From: Ostrinia nubilalis
Taxonomy: Eukaryota > Arthropoda > Insecta > Lepidoptera > Crambidae
Direction: 5' to 3'
DNA length: 64,000 bases
NCBI RefSeq assembly: GCF_963855985.1
Contig: NC_087099.1
Span: forward strand, 6,602,001 to 6,666,000
Part shown: positions 10,433-22,743 of the stretch, in pieces
Layout of the letters: each line of letters begins with the position of its first letter
Position numbering within the stretch: position 1 is the stretch's first letter
Translations under genes and position numbers: made by a program
Notes under the pieces: model-generated
The model's database searches: none
What the model was told of the DNA's origin: nothing
What the model saw: the letters and a program-made list of their open reading frames with translations, nothing else

Positions 10433-10450
10433 ATCCTACCGACTGCGCCA
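10433..10450 (-). promoter_or_regulatory. Errantivirus primer-binding site (tRNA-Ser)
   Basis: The plus strand reads ATCCTACCGACTGCGCCA directly next to the LTR. This is what I recall as the 3' end of insect tRNA-Ser including CCA. Its complement, TGGCGCAGTCGGTAGGAT, is the primer site for minus-strand DNA synthesis. Confidence 0.88.
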
Positions 10451-10763
10451 GTTACGGAGTTGAGCCGTCGGGTAGGATTTTTAAAAAAACTATACTTTTA
10501 ATTATAGATATATTTATTACATAGATATTACAAAGGTGATTATCTTAAAGTGATCACGATGATCAGGTCTTAACTAAACGTCCTGATGCTTCCGCGATTG
10601 AAGCTCAAAGGCACCGCGAAACTGTCCGAAAGATTCACTTGATCGAAAACTGTCCACTATGCACTTTTTAACACTATTGCACAATCGAGCCACCTGCACT
10701 TGGGCAACACGTGATGTTCGCGTGACGTATGCTGTGACGTAGACGAGGCTTGCACTCGTAACA
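10451..10763 (-). repeat. Errantivirus 5' LTR
   Basis: It is identical to 2863-3175 except for one base. The PBS abuts its inner edge and AGTCA its outer edge. Confidence 0.95.
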
Positions 10764-10768
10764 AGTCA

Positions 10769-13320
10769 GGTTTAGTTGCAAGAACAAAACAAAACATAAA
10801 AGTAGAAAACCAATTTTTACGGAATAAACACACAAAAGAACAACTTTACACATCATTGTGATACAATGTAAATCGGCACAATGTATTGACGTGTGATACA
10901 GAAACTTTTCCAATAAGCGCACAAAAAAACTCCATACGGAAAAGATAGGTAAACCAGTGAAACTTTGCCAGTTTCATTTGTTTTCGTATTTGTTTACCTA
11001 CCTGCTGGGTTCGTCTGGAAAATGCGGACGGATATACAAAATGTACGTTCGTAATTACTTTGTTGTCAAACAATTTAGGTCTGTTTTGTAATAAAGATAA
11101 AGTTGTGTATGCTGAGACGGAGAGCGGAGAATATATTCTAATACCGTACGAAATAAACACTCCTCTCACTGATCAACCCGAGACAAAGTAACAGAGTTTT
11201 GTGAGATTCAATTGAATTTCGTGATCGCTTCACGGAGCGAAATAGTTACTTACGTACAAAATAAAGACATGGAAGTGATTACAGCATTGATTCGCTCATG
11301 AATGCTTTTTATTCTTTGTCCTTTGATTTTAAAAAATAGAGATAGATCACTATACACTTATCAGAGAGCTGAATCTTTTCTTGAGTGTACATTATAATTC
11401 AATGTCGTTTCGTAAAATTACGTAACACTATTAAATAATCATAACATTTTCCACTCATTTATTATACAGTACAAATATATTAATTCAGAATATTCTTATT
11501 TACCAAACATTTTCATCCTCCGCCCACGCAAAAGGTTTCCGCCTACCTTTGAACCTAAATTTCGGGGTCTTGAAAGTTTTATATCGGGTCGACGATATAA
11601 ATTTCCATAAATAAACCGAAGTCCGCATACGAATACACCTTTTGGCTCGAACATTGGCGCATTATTGGTTGCCAGATTTTACACGTCTCTCTCGTTCATC
11701 ACGAACATACTCGTACCTCTTTACACGTTCGTGTAAATTAGTACCTAAATGATCCTTGAACAATGTTTGCCTAAGCTTTATTGCCCTAGGTATCATAAAG
11801 GTTAAGAGGGATAATAGACAGATTTACTTAGTAGGTATTCAACTAAATGAGACCCTTCAGTTTGCCCACGTTTTAACCTTTATTTTTTCTTTGTATAAAA
11901 AAAAAAGAACTTTATCTATTTTCTGAGAAAAATAACAAAGTTTTCTCACGTCATTTAGTATTAAGTGATTGTATTTCCCGCGGGTCTACCTGACGAAGTT
12001 AAGACTACAGAAACAAGTTATATTTCATGTGTCTCGAGGTACCTTATAATTTATTAATGTCTCCTTAGACCCCTGAGAAATCAGGCACGAGCAAAATATT
12101 ATTTATTTTGATCACGTAGTACCCTGACCACAAGTGTTCGACTTCGGTCGGCTATTAAGAATGCATATTTATTGCTGTAGCTTTTTTGATTGCTTTCAAA
12201 AGTAGGTTCGAGTACTTGTCAGAATAATACACCAATCATGATATATGTACCTATGCGTTAATATGATCTAAATGATGATGAAAAGTTATGATGATACGAC
12301 TAGGTAAGTACATTTATGAAAATTTAAACGCTGAATTCGATTATTTCTCTATTTTTTATAGTAGGCTCTTTGGAGATTATAGCCTACTTTACAGTTAAAA
12401 TAAACAAAGTCAAAAAAGCTCCACAATCATAAATCACAATTTCTAATAACACAAATTTAATAATAATGCTTGTTTATTCTTCGTATTTCAGTAATTTGGG
12501 TAAAAAAGATTTATAATGGGCCAAAACCAAAGGTCGTTGGAAGTTCGTGGCTTATCTTCTATCACCTTAATTGGATTTGGGAAAAGGTCTGTTTAACATC
12601 ACATTGTTTTTTTAGGAGCCAGAATTTAATTTATGATATTTTAATGGGTGAATTTCATTAGCCTAATGCGGATTTGTTTCCGACTTCGTAAAGTGAGTTA
12701 GACTATTTTGTTGCTTGTTTTGTGGAATTTTTACACGTATTCCTTTTTCAGACTGGATAATATTATTTGTGTTTCTTTTTGCGATTAACATGTACCTAGG
12801 TAGGTAAGTACACATTTTTTTGCTATTGTGTGTTTTACTGGCTTATTTAAATTCACACTGTGTTCACACAATTTTCATAGATCATATTATTTTTTTAAGA
12901 ACGAAATGTAAAGGATGTAATAGAACAACAAGCAACTATATAAAATGTCTAGTGTCACACCCTGTTACAAACTAAACGTCATACATTTCAACCGAATTCT
13001 ACCATTCGCAAGAACGTTACATTACATAGAAATGCTCTAATCGAAACTCACCTTAAATCTATTTTTTTCTAAAACGAAACAAACTAAAGCTTTGCTTTTT
13101 TGTGAATTGTTTTAGTTGCACACTGCCTTTCCAGCTCAATCTGGCGAGAATTTCCATCCATCAACAAATTCAAACATCCCCGTCATTTCGGATGACACAA
13201 CGGTTTTCGGTACCGCAATACATTCTGTGCTGACTGCGCAGCAAAATGCATTCTCGGTGGAATATCGAATTCTAGGAATGACTGGAAACTAACTCGGAAT
13301 AGGTATTGGTGAAGCTAACA
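10769..13320. other. Unique AT-rich sequence
   Basis: No gene was recognised. At 12995-13045 there is a partial match (CGCAAGAACGTTACATTACA) to the MITE at 59262-59432. Around 13130-13290 and 11540-11750 the base composition is more balanced than the flanks. These could be regulatory, but nothing diagnostic is visible. Confidence 0.35.
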
Positions 13321-13493
13321 GTGTGCTTACCATGAGTTTACGTTAGGTGTGCTCGCTAGCGAGTGCGTAAAAAAATTACATTAAATGTATGACAGATTGT
13401 ACAGCGGCTAACTTTTAAGAACTAAAATATTCATAGATTTTTCTTACGCACTCGCTAGCGAGCATACCTAACGTAAACTCATGGTAAGCACAC
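13321..13493. mobile_element. MITE family C (TIR about 49 bp), intact copy
   Basis: The ends are near-perfect inverted repeats of about 49 bp, from TTACCATGAGTTTACG through CTCGCTAGCGAGTGCGTAA to their complement. They enclose about 75 bp of AT-rich sequence. A related, interrupted copy lies at 22491-22743. Confidence 0.85.
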
Positions 13494-14480
13494 AGGCCAC
13501 AAAAGACAAAAATCCTACTAACAATTGGATTTTCTTCTTATTAACAAGTGGAATCTTTCTAGCCTAGGTACTTGTCACCATTAGCAACATAATAATGTAA
13601 CCATTACCAGTGTAGACAGCGCTACTCTTTGTCAAAATTTTAGGTCTAATTTCTAAAATTTATTTTGTATCCCAACTATAATTCCAACAAAAGATTTGTC
13701 ATCTTCTTATCTTGTCTATCAAGTAGTTTCTAAGTGAGTGGAGATATTTTCGTCTGTTCGGATTTATGGAAAACTAAACATTTCGCCTATTCTCACAAAC
13801 ACAAAATTTTTGATACTCTGGTTTCGTATATCGTGATTCAATTTTCTCCCACCAACCTAGTCAGTTGCTTTTATAACAAAACCTAGACGAACGTTTGTCA
13901 TGTCTTCTAATACTAGAATACAGGACAAGCCAGGCGAGCCGGATGCTTTGGATGTAGTTTATAAAAAACAGTCCAATCATTATTTTGATTTTTAATATTT
14001 AAAAAAAATCCTTTGAACTCACTCACTCACTTTCGCTTGACGAGCGACCTCTCTTACCACTGAGCAATCAGTTTATTTATGTGACATTATCCTAACAGTA
14101 TCAAAATTGGTGGATTTTATACTGCTTTCCGAGCTTTGCGACCTGTCCAGGAATTCTCAACCACGTGAGAATAAAATATCGATTTTAAAGTCTCACAAAG
14201 GTTTGTTGGCTTATTTATTTGGGCTGTGCAAGGCCGTCACTCAACCACTTCTGCTGCACATTTCACTCTGTTCGCATGGTGACGTCACAAAGCAACACAA
14301 TGAGTGACAGAATTGGAAGTAAGGGTGGCGCAGACATATTGAAATTTTATATTTATCACTTTGAAGTTATACAAGTTTATTCGTGAAATACTTTGTGACT
14401 GCAATTTTAAAAGCGTTTCATTAACTGTTGAGAACAAGACTCTCACCTTTCATCTCACACTGCTCTATTGATGAACCTTA
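13494..14480. other. Unique sequence
   Basis: AT-rich, with no recognisable gene or repeat. Confidence 0.4.
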
Positions 14481-14482
14481 TA

Positions 14483-15527
14483 CAGTGTGTCCGGGCTTGT
14501 AGTGATCAAACTTTAAGGGCGTAATCTATGGACAATTTTATCGATGAAAATACTTCAAATTTGGGGCTTGACCCATTTCTCGCAAAATTACGAGGATTTA
14601 AGTTTTTAATTTTTAGTTTTCACCTCTTCCTTCAAAAACAAGTGAAAGCGTGGGTAGCTTAACATTAATAAGCAAATATTTTATATCATGCGATAGCCAA
14701 TAAAATTATCTATTAGCAAAAGTAGAAAACAGATACAAGTTTCATACATTTTAAGGGAGTAAGAATGGATTTAATTAGAAAAAAACATGACTTTTTTCAC
14801 TTCTTTTTCAGTTATTTCTCAACACAAGAAAAACCAGGTCGTTAAGGTATGTTTTATTTACATTGTATTATTAGTATTTGAGCTATTCTACAAAACGAAT
14901 GTAAATTTATTAGTCTACGTCTATTAGTTTCGACGTAATTGTTAAACAAAGATACCCCTTCCCAGCGGTTTCCATAGTAATCGGAATAGGTAGTGATTCT
15001 TTCAGGCAGTGCATTTTCGCATGTCGCGTGCGCTATGGAAACCGCTGGGAAGGGGTATCTTTGTTCAACAATTACGTCGAAACTAATAGACGTAGACTAA
15101 TAAATTTACATTCGTTTTGTAGAATAGCTCAAATACTAATAATACAATGCAAATAAAACATACCTTAACGACCTGGTTTTTCTTGTGTTGGAAAATAACT
15201 GAAAAAGAAGTGAAAAAAGTCATGTTTTTTTCTAATTAAATCCATTCTTACTCCCTTAAAATGTATGAAACTTGTATCTGTTTTCTACTTCTGCTAATAG
15301 ATAATTTTATTGGCTATCGCATGACATAAAATTTTTGCTTATTAGTGTTAAGCTACCCACGCTTTCACATGTTTTTGAAGGAAGAGGTGAAAACTAAAAA
15401 TTAAAAACTTAAATCCTTGTAATTTTGCGAGAAATGGGTCAAGCCCCAAATTTGAAGTATTTTCATTGATAAAATTGTCCATAGATTACGCCCTTAAAGT
15501 TTGATCACTACAAGCCCGGACACACTG
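14483..15527. mobile_element. Long-inverted-repeat (foldback) element, 1,045 bp, TA-flanked
   Basis: Two arms of about 495 bp (14483-14976 and 15034-15527) are nearly identical inverted copies separated by a 57-bp spacer. The ends are CAGTGTGTCCGGGCTTGTAG, and both sides carry TA (14481-14482 and 15528-15529), as in Tc1/mariner-type elements. No transposase is encoded. A transcript across it would form a hairpin of about 0.5 kb. Confidence 0.9.
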
Positions 15528-16159
15528 TATACAGGGTGTTTCTTGTAAGGTGTCAAGCCGAAGGCAGGTGATAGGTGAGGACTACACCTATCGATTTCAT
15601 CCCCATGTATGTTCTACGATTTTTCATAGTTTAGAAGTTATCGTTAATTTTGTGATTTTTTCAAATTGTATGACCCAGTAGGCTTTAAATTTTTTTATCT
15701 TTTTTTTGGGTCGACTTTTCTCAGATTTCTTTTTTTTGCCAGATTCCCTATTAATTGCATATTTTTGAAAAAAATAATCAACTTCCTATCTTTGATGCAA
15801 GATACAAAATTTTTGCTAGAAACATAAAAAAATATGCTTTTAGCGGAACATTCTAAAATGTTCAACTTAAAAGTTTAAAAAAAAAAAGAAATTCCATAGG
15901 TCCAAAATAATTTTAAAAACTGCGCAGTTTTCTGAACTTTCATAATAACACAAAAATATATGTACTTAATAGGCCATTATTTTCTGTAATCTCTCTACTA
16001 AAGTGGTAAGTCGGAGATTCCGTTACATGTTTTTGACTTTCTTAGGACTAACTAATGTTTGCAATTCTCTAAGTTTACGTTACGTAGAACACATTTAAAG
16101 ACAATAACTGAACAGAACATTTTTTATCCACAACGAGGAATCTCTTGCCCTTCATCTGA

Positions 16160-16265
16160 CCTGATGGAAACTGATGGATGATCAGCGAGCTTCACTCGGA
16201 ATCCTAAACCACAGAGGAATTGGCTGTCCTAAATAGGTGGCCTTACCACTAGACCACAGTGGTGG
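16160..16265 (-). repeat. tRNA-like SINE fragment
   Basis: The minus strand contains an A-box-like TGGTCTAGTGGTAAGG and, about 40 bp on, a degraded B-box (GGTTTAGGATTCC). The fragment is weak and short. Confidence 0.35.
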
Positions 16266-16325
16266 TTGTTACTTTACGATTAAATTCGATATACATACAT
16301 ATCAGAGTGTGAGTGAAAGGGAAAG

Positions 16326-16427
<102 letters not shown>

Positions 16428-16451
16428 CAAAAATGGGTGTAATAATTTAAT

Positions 16452-16611
16452 TTAAAGTAAATGTTCAAAATGTCCGCCGTTGACCTGAATGCACATTCGA
16501 CAACGACGCAAAAAAATTCTTTGTAAAACCTTCTTCATTTTAATTTGGTTTTGTGCTTCAGTCAGCTTTGTCCGCAGTTCATCAATATTTTCATATTCCC
16601 TATTGTATACC
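16452..16611 (-). pseudogene. Tc1/mariner-like transposase, C-terminal remnant
   Basis: The minus strand encodes VYNREYENIDELRTKL and then LRRCRMCIQVNGGHFEHLL before a stop at 16452. The ending R.RC...NGGHFEHLL is typical of the C-terminus of insect mariner-like transposases. Everything upstream, including the catalytic triad, is gone. It confirms the class of the surrounding element. Confidence 0.75.
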
Positions 16612-17234
16612 AGATGAAGGGCAAGAGCTTCCTCGTTGTGGATAAAAAATGTTCTTTTCAGATATCGTCTCTAAATGTGTTCTACATAACGTAAACTTAA
16701 GGGATTGCAAACATTACTTAGTCCTAAGAAAGTCAAAAACATGTAACGGAATCTCCAACTTGCCACTTGAGTGGAGCGATTACAGAAAATAATGGCCTAT
16801 TAAGTACATGTTTTTTTGTATTATTATGAAAGTTCAGAAAACTGCGCAGTTTTTAAAATTATTTTGGACCTATGGAAGTTCTTTTTTTTGTCAAACTTTT
16901 TGAAAATTTTAGAATGTTCCGCTAAAAGCATATTTTTTATGTTTCTAGCAAAAATTTTGTATCTTGCATCAAAGATAGGAAGTTGATTATTTTTTTCAAA
17001 AATCTGCAATTAATAGTGAATCTGTCAAAAAAAAGAAATCTGAGAAAAGTCGACCCAAAAAAAAGATAAAAAAATTTAAAGCCTACTAGGTCATAAAATT
17101 TGAAAAAATCACAAAATTAACGATAACTTCTAAACTACGAAAAATCGTAGAATATACATGGGGGTGAAATCGATAGGTCTAGTCCTCACCTATCACCTGC
17201 ATTCGGCTTGACACCTTACAAGAAACACCCTGTA

Positions 17235-17880
17235 TATTCATGAACCTTCCTAAATTCTAATCCAGGACTAAACTTTAATTATTTACTTCATGCAGTAAGA
17301 TGAAATTATTCCAAGTTTCTCGTGGAAAACATAAATCCTCATAAAAGCGAGGCCATAACACACCGCGCTATGTAAAAGAAAAATTACTCTTGCCTATAAG
17401 TTGTCAAAAGTATGATACTTCTAACTTTGGCATTATACTTTTAGGCATCATTACTTCCATCAAGAAATTTCCGAAGTTGTTTCAGAAGAAAAAGCTGTAA
17501 ACGAAATTCCGATCGGCGTAACGATCGTAATCGATAGGTATATTATTCAAATCACCGTGGGGAGTTTTCGGAATAGCGGGTTCTGTACCAAGAATGAAGG
17601 TATTTTTGGAAAATATTAAAACGCAAATTACGAACTTCAAGGAAATTCTGGCACGTGCATGATTTGGAAATTATGTTATGAATATTATCAACTGACGGAA
17701 CGTTATTTGTATACGATACTTACTTATTTATTTTTCATTTATGAATGTTGTAAAGCTGAACTTTTATGTCATCAACCGGATCTCACAAAAGTAATTTTAT
17801 GTGAATTACCAAGGAAGCAATAAAATATTTTAACCCTTAACTAGTATAGAGAAATAGATTTTTCATTTGTTTTGAACCTT
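17235..17880. other. Unique sequence
   Basis: AT-rich, with no gene or clear repeat recognised. Confidence 0.4.
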
Positions 17881-18003
17881 AAGGCTGACTTGCACCACCT
17901 AATTTTAACCGTAACTTTATCGAAGACCGGTGTTTTATGTATGGAGTTTGACAGATTTTTAATGTTTGTTAAAGTTAAAGTAAGATGGTGCAACTCAGAC
18001 TTA
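17881..18003. mobile_element. MITE family A, copy 2
   Basis: It is full length with inverted ends (AAGGCTGACTTGCACCACCT and GATGGTGCAACTCAGACTT). Confidence 0.85.
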
Positions 18004-19833
18004 GTTGTCTTACTTTAGTTAAAAATATCTGCCACCACCAGATAAAGGCTTTTAAAGTCTCAATATGGTAAGGTAGCATTTTTTCGTTAATCCAAAGCTG
18101 TTAATACGGAACCTTGGAGTCTCAATCCTCCCGTAATGAGGGACGGAGGGTCAGCTGTTACATGTAATAGGCCTCGCCGTTTTCTATCGGTTATATCGTT
18201 TAATATGTATGACGGTAGGAGCTCTAATTTATAAGTACTTTGACTATTTAGTTACAAATAACATATAATTGAATGAAAGTTAATTGCTGATGAAGTAGGA
18301 CGATAAATCATGTGTTAAATGCTTACAGTGCATCATCAATCGCCTCTAATACAACTACTTAAAATGCCAAAGCGCTTACCCTAATCAAGTCCACTCTTCA
18401 ACTAGCTAGAAATTCATATTTTTTACGAAAAACTTTACAAAACAAGATTGAAAAAGCTTGCTCAAACATCCCGAATTTCATACCTTCAAGACCATTTAGC
18501 ATAAGGTATACGATGAGATGAAAAGAAATACAGGGACGCAAGTAAAAAAGGAAAGGGTCGGCATACTGTATACGTCTTTAGTACACACAACTTAATATGC
18601 TAGAGTGCTACATGTGCTGGTGTTAAGATTTTATCAATCGGAAATGGACCCCGAACGGAACTTTAGAAGAAGGGTCATCCCTCCCACTGGGTGGGACTGC
18701 TAAGTAATAAAGCGTGGCAATTTTCGACCGCTTAGGCGTTTGTTTGTGACATGTTTTTGAGGTCGTAAGAGGTGTGAGGTAAGCCGGCTCTTTTCGGAAA
18801 TAATAGGGTTGTCTATAAAAGTACTGTTCGAGGCCGGTAGACCTATTCTATAAATAAAACACTGGATGCTTAACTTTCACATTTTACTGCCTCATTTTAA
18901 ATACAATTTATCACTTAGCACCAAAAGCGCGCGGAATCGTCCGCGCGCGTTCCTTTATTCTGACGTTTTAATGTGACATTGTAGTCAATGTCACTATGAC
19001 AGCAGCTCATTGGCTATAACGATACCATTATTTTAACGTTTTAAGTTTTTCACAATTAACAGCACATAGATCTAAGCCTAAATTACGTTTTCGTTGTTGT
19101 CATTAAAGCCAAGACGTTAGATTTTAGAGGCTAATACGTGGCTCAGTTATGATAACTGCGAAAGGTGATTGCGTACGGTCGCTTTCTGTCTCAGATCACG
19201 AGATCGTGATTTTATTTTTAGATAAATACCAATTTACAAGCACATTATAATAAGTGAACTTGTTTTTATCAAAAAAGTATTATCACACCTGCCATTGTCA
19301 CCACGCGTGAATTGATAGCAGACTGTTCTATTTTAGCTGTGTTTATTCTCGTCGCTACCATTTGTACCTATTCCACGGACATAAAGTTCAATTTGGTATC
19401 GATAATATGTCATCAGAGTACCCTTAGAGGATTTATTTGAGCAGAGTATACGCGATACCACCAACTTGGAGATAACAAATCTAATTCCACTGAAACATTG
19501 TTCAACAACTCGCTACACTTTGATCAACTAATCTTCTAAACACGTTGTTTTGCTACCTGTTTCACTTGTACTGAAGTATAGTCAGCCTCTTGAAAATAAT
19601 TATGTTATTGTAATGTAGTTTAGCGCAAAGAAAAAAGCAAGGAAACGTTTGTCAAAAAACAGCTGCTGGATTTTTATTTAAAGAAAGACATGAGTTCACT
19701 TTCTTTTCAAAGAGCAACCAATCAAAATTATCATTATTTCAACCTCAGCATTCTTTTCATTTGCCTTTATTGTTGTCGTATTAAGAATCAAATTTTTAGC
19801 ATTAGATGCAAAAGTTTGTGTGGATGTCTAGAT
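18004..19833. other. Unique sequence
   Basis: No gene was recognised. A GC-rich hairpin with 9-bp arms and a 4-base loop sits at 18927-18948 (GCGCGCGGA-ATCG-TCCGCGCGC), which is striking in this AT-rich context. The stretch 18620-18880 is more GC-rich and transcript-like (CTATAAATAAAACACTGG near 18848), but I could not identify it. Confidence 0.35.
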
Positions 19834-19975
19834 GTTAACATGTTTGTTACTCTTTCACGCAAAAACTACTGAACGGATTTGAATGAAACTTTACAATATT
19901 ATTGTTTATAATCCAGAATAACATAATAGGCTTTAATTTATGACGATCTGTGCCAAACTAAATTTCAAAAGCTTG
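19834..19975 (-). repeat. Helitron/Lep1-like lepidopteran repeat, partial
   Basis: It is the reverse complement of the middle of the copy at 28484-28672: CTTTCACGCAAAAACTACTG, ATAATCCAGAATAACATA and GACGATCTGTGCCAAAC. Both ends are missing. Confidence 0.65.
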
Positions 19976-20336
19976 TTTATAATAATGTTCATACAAATGA
20001 ACAATAATATCATACCATATCAATGTCTCTCAAATGCTTTTACTGTTTGCGTAAAATCCATTTGAAATTACTTAAAGTAGGTAACACTAACGGTAAGTGT
20101 GTTCTCGTCATTAGAATAATGTCTCCATTTCACTAATGGAGGAGTGTTACTATACCTAAAGTGGAATATTAATTAGCCTCCTTACTAGCAGCTCCAATGC
20201 AAAGTACCGTACTTAGGAATACCTAGGCAATTACACTCAAGATGTAGTTAAATCTAACTTGATATTGTAGTAGTTAGGTAAGTGCGACTAAATGTGGGAC
20301 AACAATTGTAAATGCATAAAAGAAGCTGTATAAAGG

Positions 20337-20430
20337 AATGCAGGCGGCGCAGGACCGGTCTTTGTGGTAAACCTTGAGGGAGGCCTTCGTCCAGCACTGG
20401 ACGTGTCGGCTGAAACGAACGAACGATCGA
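20337..20430 (+). pseudogene. RTE-type LINE, C-terminal fragment
   Basis: The plus strand reads MQAAQDRSLW, a stop, then TLREAFVQHWT, the end of an RTE reverse transcriptase. The in-frame TAA shows decay. Confidence 0.7.
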
Positions 20431-21024
20431 AAAGCAGCTGTGTGAATCATAATATTTTTAGCCTACATGACATATCGGTAATTTTCAGAAAGTGATCAGG
20501 TCCATGATTACATTACATCAGGCCTTTCCAACTCGCCTGGTGAGGAGTGTAGGCTAAATACTCTATTTGCGTCGAGAAAATTAGGTAAAGATGAAATGGC
20601 CTGATGATGATGATGTTGAAAATCAAGTCCCTAAATGGATTCTCCAAAAGCAACATGGAAACAAGCGATTCCCTTTGTTGAATATTTTCTTTTCTAAACT
20701 GCATCTGCTTCATTAATAAATGCTACGTTTGAAACAAGAAGACAAATAGAATCACCATAAATTGTGCAACGTTCGGCACACTAGGCGACTATGCACTGTT
20801 GAGGATAAAAATTAAGTGTAATGTTTTTGATTTGCCCTTTTTAAATTACAATTGAAATCTAAAATCATAAACCACTGCCAACTGTACTTCAATGAAAACA
20901 AGAGGCGCTGTCAACGCAGTTAGCGATAGTTGAGAATTGATGCCAAGTCTGAATCTGACAACTCAATTTAGAACTTGATTCATGGATGAGAATGATTGAA
21001 CCAACTCGAATTTCTGATGATCAA
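20431..21024. other. Unique sequence
   Basis: Nothing recognisable as a gene or repeat. Confidence 0.35.
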
Positions 21025-21840
21025 AGATGAGTTTGATACCTTTTGAAATCTGAAACCTAATTCGCTTTGATATTACGCAGCACCCAAGTCATATTGAATT
21101 AAAAAGTATATTTGGCACTTAAATGAAGCCCTTAAAGGGTCCTGAACTTCGAATAAGGATATTTTTTATCAGTGTGCCCAAAAATATGTTTAAAAGATGA
21201 GTTTGATACCTTTTGAAATATGAAATAGTCCAGTCAATAAAGCATTATAGATGGAAATCCGTGGAACACAATTTTTGACTTCGGGACTTTATATAGACTA
21301 GTTAGGAGGTGAACATAGCAAAATTCCCCGCCCTTAGCCCTTGAGCCGGCGGGGAGAGGGGGGTTTAAAGGTACCATTTTTCGGTTTTTCGCTTAATCCT
21401 CGAAAACTATGCGTCCTAGTGACATGACTACTATGAACCAAAAAAAGATTATTCAATTTGCTACAGGTGAGATAGTCAAGTTTTTCTATATCTTGTATAG
21501 TTTTCGCGGCATCTGCTATAGAAGGTCTGTAATATTGGAAATTTTATTTTTGTCTTACATGTTTCCATTAGGAGAAAATCGACTTTTGCTATGTTCACCT
21601 CCTAACTAGTCTAAATAAAGTCCCGAGGTCAGAAATTGTGTTCCAGGGATTTCTCTCTACACCGTCGTTAAAGCATTAATTGACTGGACTATAACCTTAT
21701 TCGCTTTGATATTACCCAGTTCCCACGTCATACTGAATTAAAAGAATATTTTGCACTTAAACGAAACCCTTGAAGGGTCCTGAACTTCGAATAAGGGTAG
21801 TTTATATCAAAAGAGAATCAGTGTGCACAAAAATATGTTT
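21025..21840 (+). repeat. Tandem duplication of a roughly 170-bp unit, second copy split by a MITE
   Basis: Copy 1 occupies 21025-21195, from GATGAGTTTGATACCTTTTG through CTGAACTTCGAATAAGG to AAAAATATGTTT. Copy 2 starts at 21196 with the same GATGAGTTTGATACC, is interrupted at 21226 by a MITE, and resumes at 21692 with ACCTTATTCGCTTTGATATT through the same ending. The copies have diverged by several per cent. Confidence 0.8.
21228..21689. mobile_element. TA-flanked MITE, 462 bp, TIR about 95 bp
   Basis: The ends GTCCAGTCAATWAAGC are inverted. The inverted similarity continues through GACTAGTTAGGAGGTGAACA on both sides. TA lies at 21226-21227 and 21690-21691. There is no transposase. It interrupts the second unit of the local tandem duplication. 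Confidence 0.9.
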
Positions 21841-21980
21841 TTAAACAAGACAATACTTAATTCTAATTTCTGTTTATAAATATTTTAACATAGCATTGAA
21901 TCTAATTTTAAAAAAATTTAAACAACAAGAATTACAAAATGTTAACTTGGTTTTTTAATTTTTAAAAAGGTATTCTTACT

Positions 21981-22120
21981 TAGGGTGGATTCGACCAAAC
22001 AAGAGTTTAATCTCAGAATAAATCGTCAGTTTTGACATTATTTTCCATACTGAAACTGTCAATGTCCCAGTTATACCAGGAGTTATTCTCGGATAAAAGT
22101 TTGGTCGAATCGGTCCTTAG
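21981..22120. mobile_element. Short MITE (GATTCGACCAAAC ends)
   Basis: The left end is TAGGGTGGATTCGACCAAAC. The complement of the right end reads CTAAGGACCGATTCGACC followed by AAAC. The inner inverted similarity includes GAGAATAA. The target duplication is unclear. Confidence 0.6.
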
Positions 22121-22490
22121 TAGACAAATAGACACACACACCGTACACGTTATATTTATCGGTAGACAATTCATAAACCAATCCCATTGTCCTCACTAAC
22201 CAAAATGGCGAATCAACGGCCTCGGCCCGAGTAGGTACACACTGCATTTATTAAACGTCACCAATTTGTCAACAGCATTCGATCACGGAACACAAACAGC
22301 GGAATGAACTCGTGACAAAGCGGGGCTCTCCCATTAGTAAAAGTAAACCATAGTAATGGAGTTTGGATTGCTTTAAAGATTTATTCCCACTATATGGAAT
22401 CCCTATCGGTGCAAATACGATCCCGTAATTTAATTGAATTTGGGATACGGGATACGGCCTTTTATGTGATAGGGTGTAAATCAATGAGCT

Positions 22491-22743
22491 CACCATGAGT
22501 TTACATTATGTGTGCTAGCTAGCGACTGCTTAAAAAAAATACAAGAAATGTATGACAGATTGTACCCCTTGCGGTTACTTTCAAGATTAATAAGGCTGAG
22601 TTGCACCTCCTAACTTTGACCGTAACTATAACGATAACCAGTATTTTTTGTATGGAGTTTGACAGATGTTTGACGTTTCGCCCAAATCTTCATAAATTTT
22701 TGACGCACTCGTTAGCGATGACTTTTAATATAAACTCATGGTA
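22491..22743. mobile_element. MITE family C, interrupted copy
   Basis: The ends CACCATGAGTTTACAT and TATAAACTCATGG match the 13321-13493 element, as do inner GCTAGCTAGCGACTGC and GCACTCGTTAGCGATG. MITE A (22592-22678) is inserted in the middle. Confidence 0.75.
22592..22678. mobile_element. MITE family A, copy 3 (3'-truncated, nested)
   Basis: It starts AAGGCTGAGTTGCACCTCC and ends at the inner TTTGACGTTT motif. The right terminus is missing. Confidence 0.75.

Larger units (their letters stand above)
2863..10763 (-). mobile_element. Errantivirus (Ty3/Gypsy-type endogenous retrovirus), defective, with nested insertions
   Basis: A 7.9-kb minus-strand element with 313-bp LTRs at both ends and a 5-bp duplication AGTCA at 2858-2862 and 10764-10768. 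It has a tRNA-Ser primer site, a polypurine tract, gag, an integrase remnant and an env ORF with a furin-type site. Protease, reverse transcriptase, RNase H and the integrase N-terminus are absent: gag is joined directly to the integrase core near 5975. A SINE interrupts the integrase, and a 2.98-kb DNA transposon interrupts gag. The LTRs differ at one base (2986 T versus 10574 C), so the last transposition was recent. The copy cannot replicate on its own. Confidence 0.93.
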
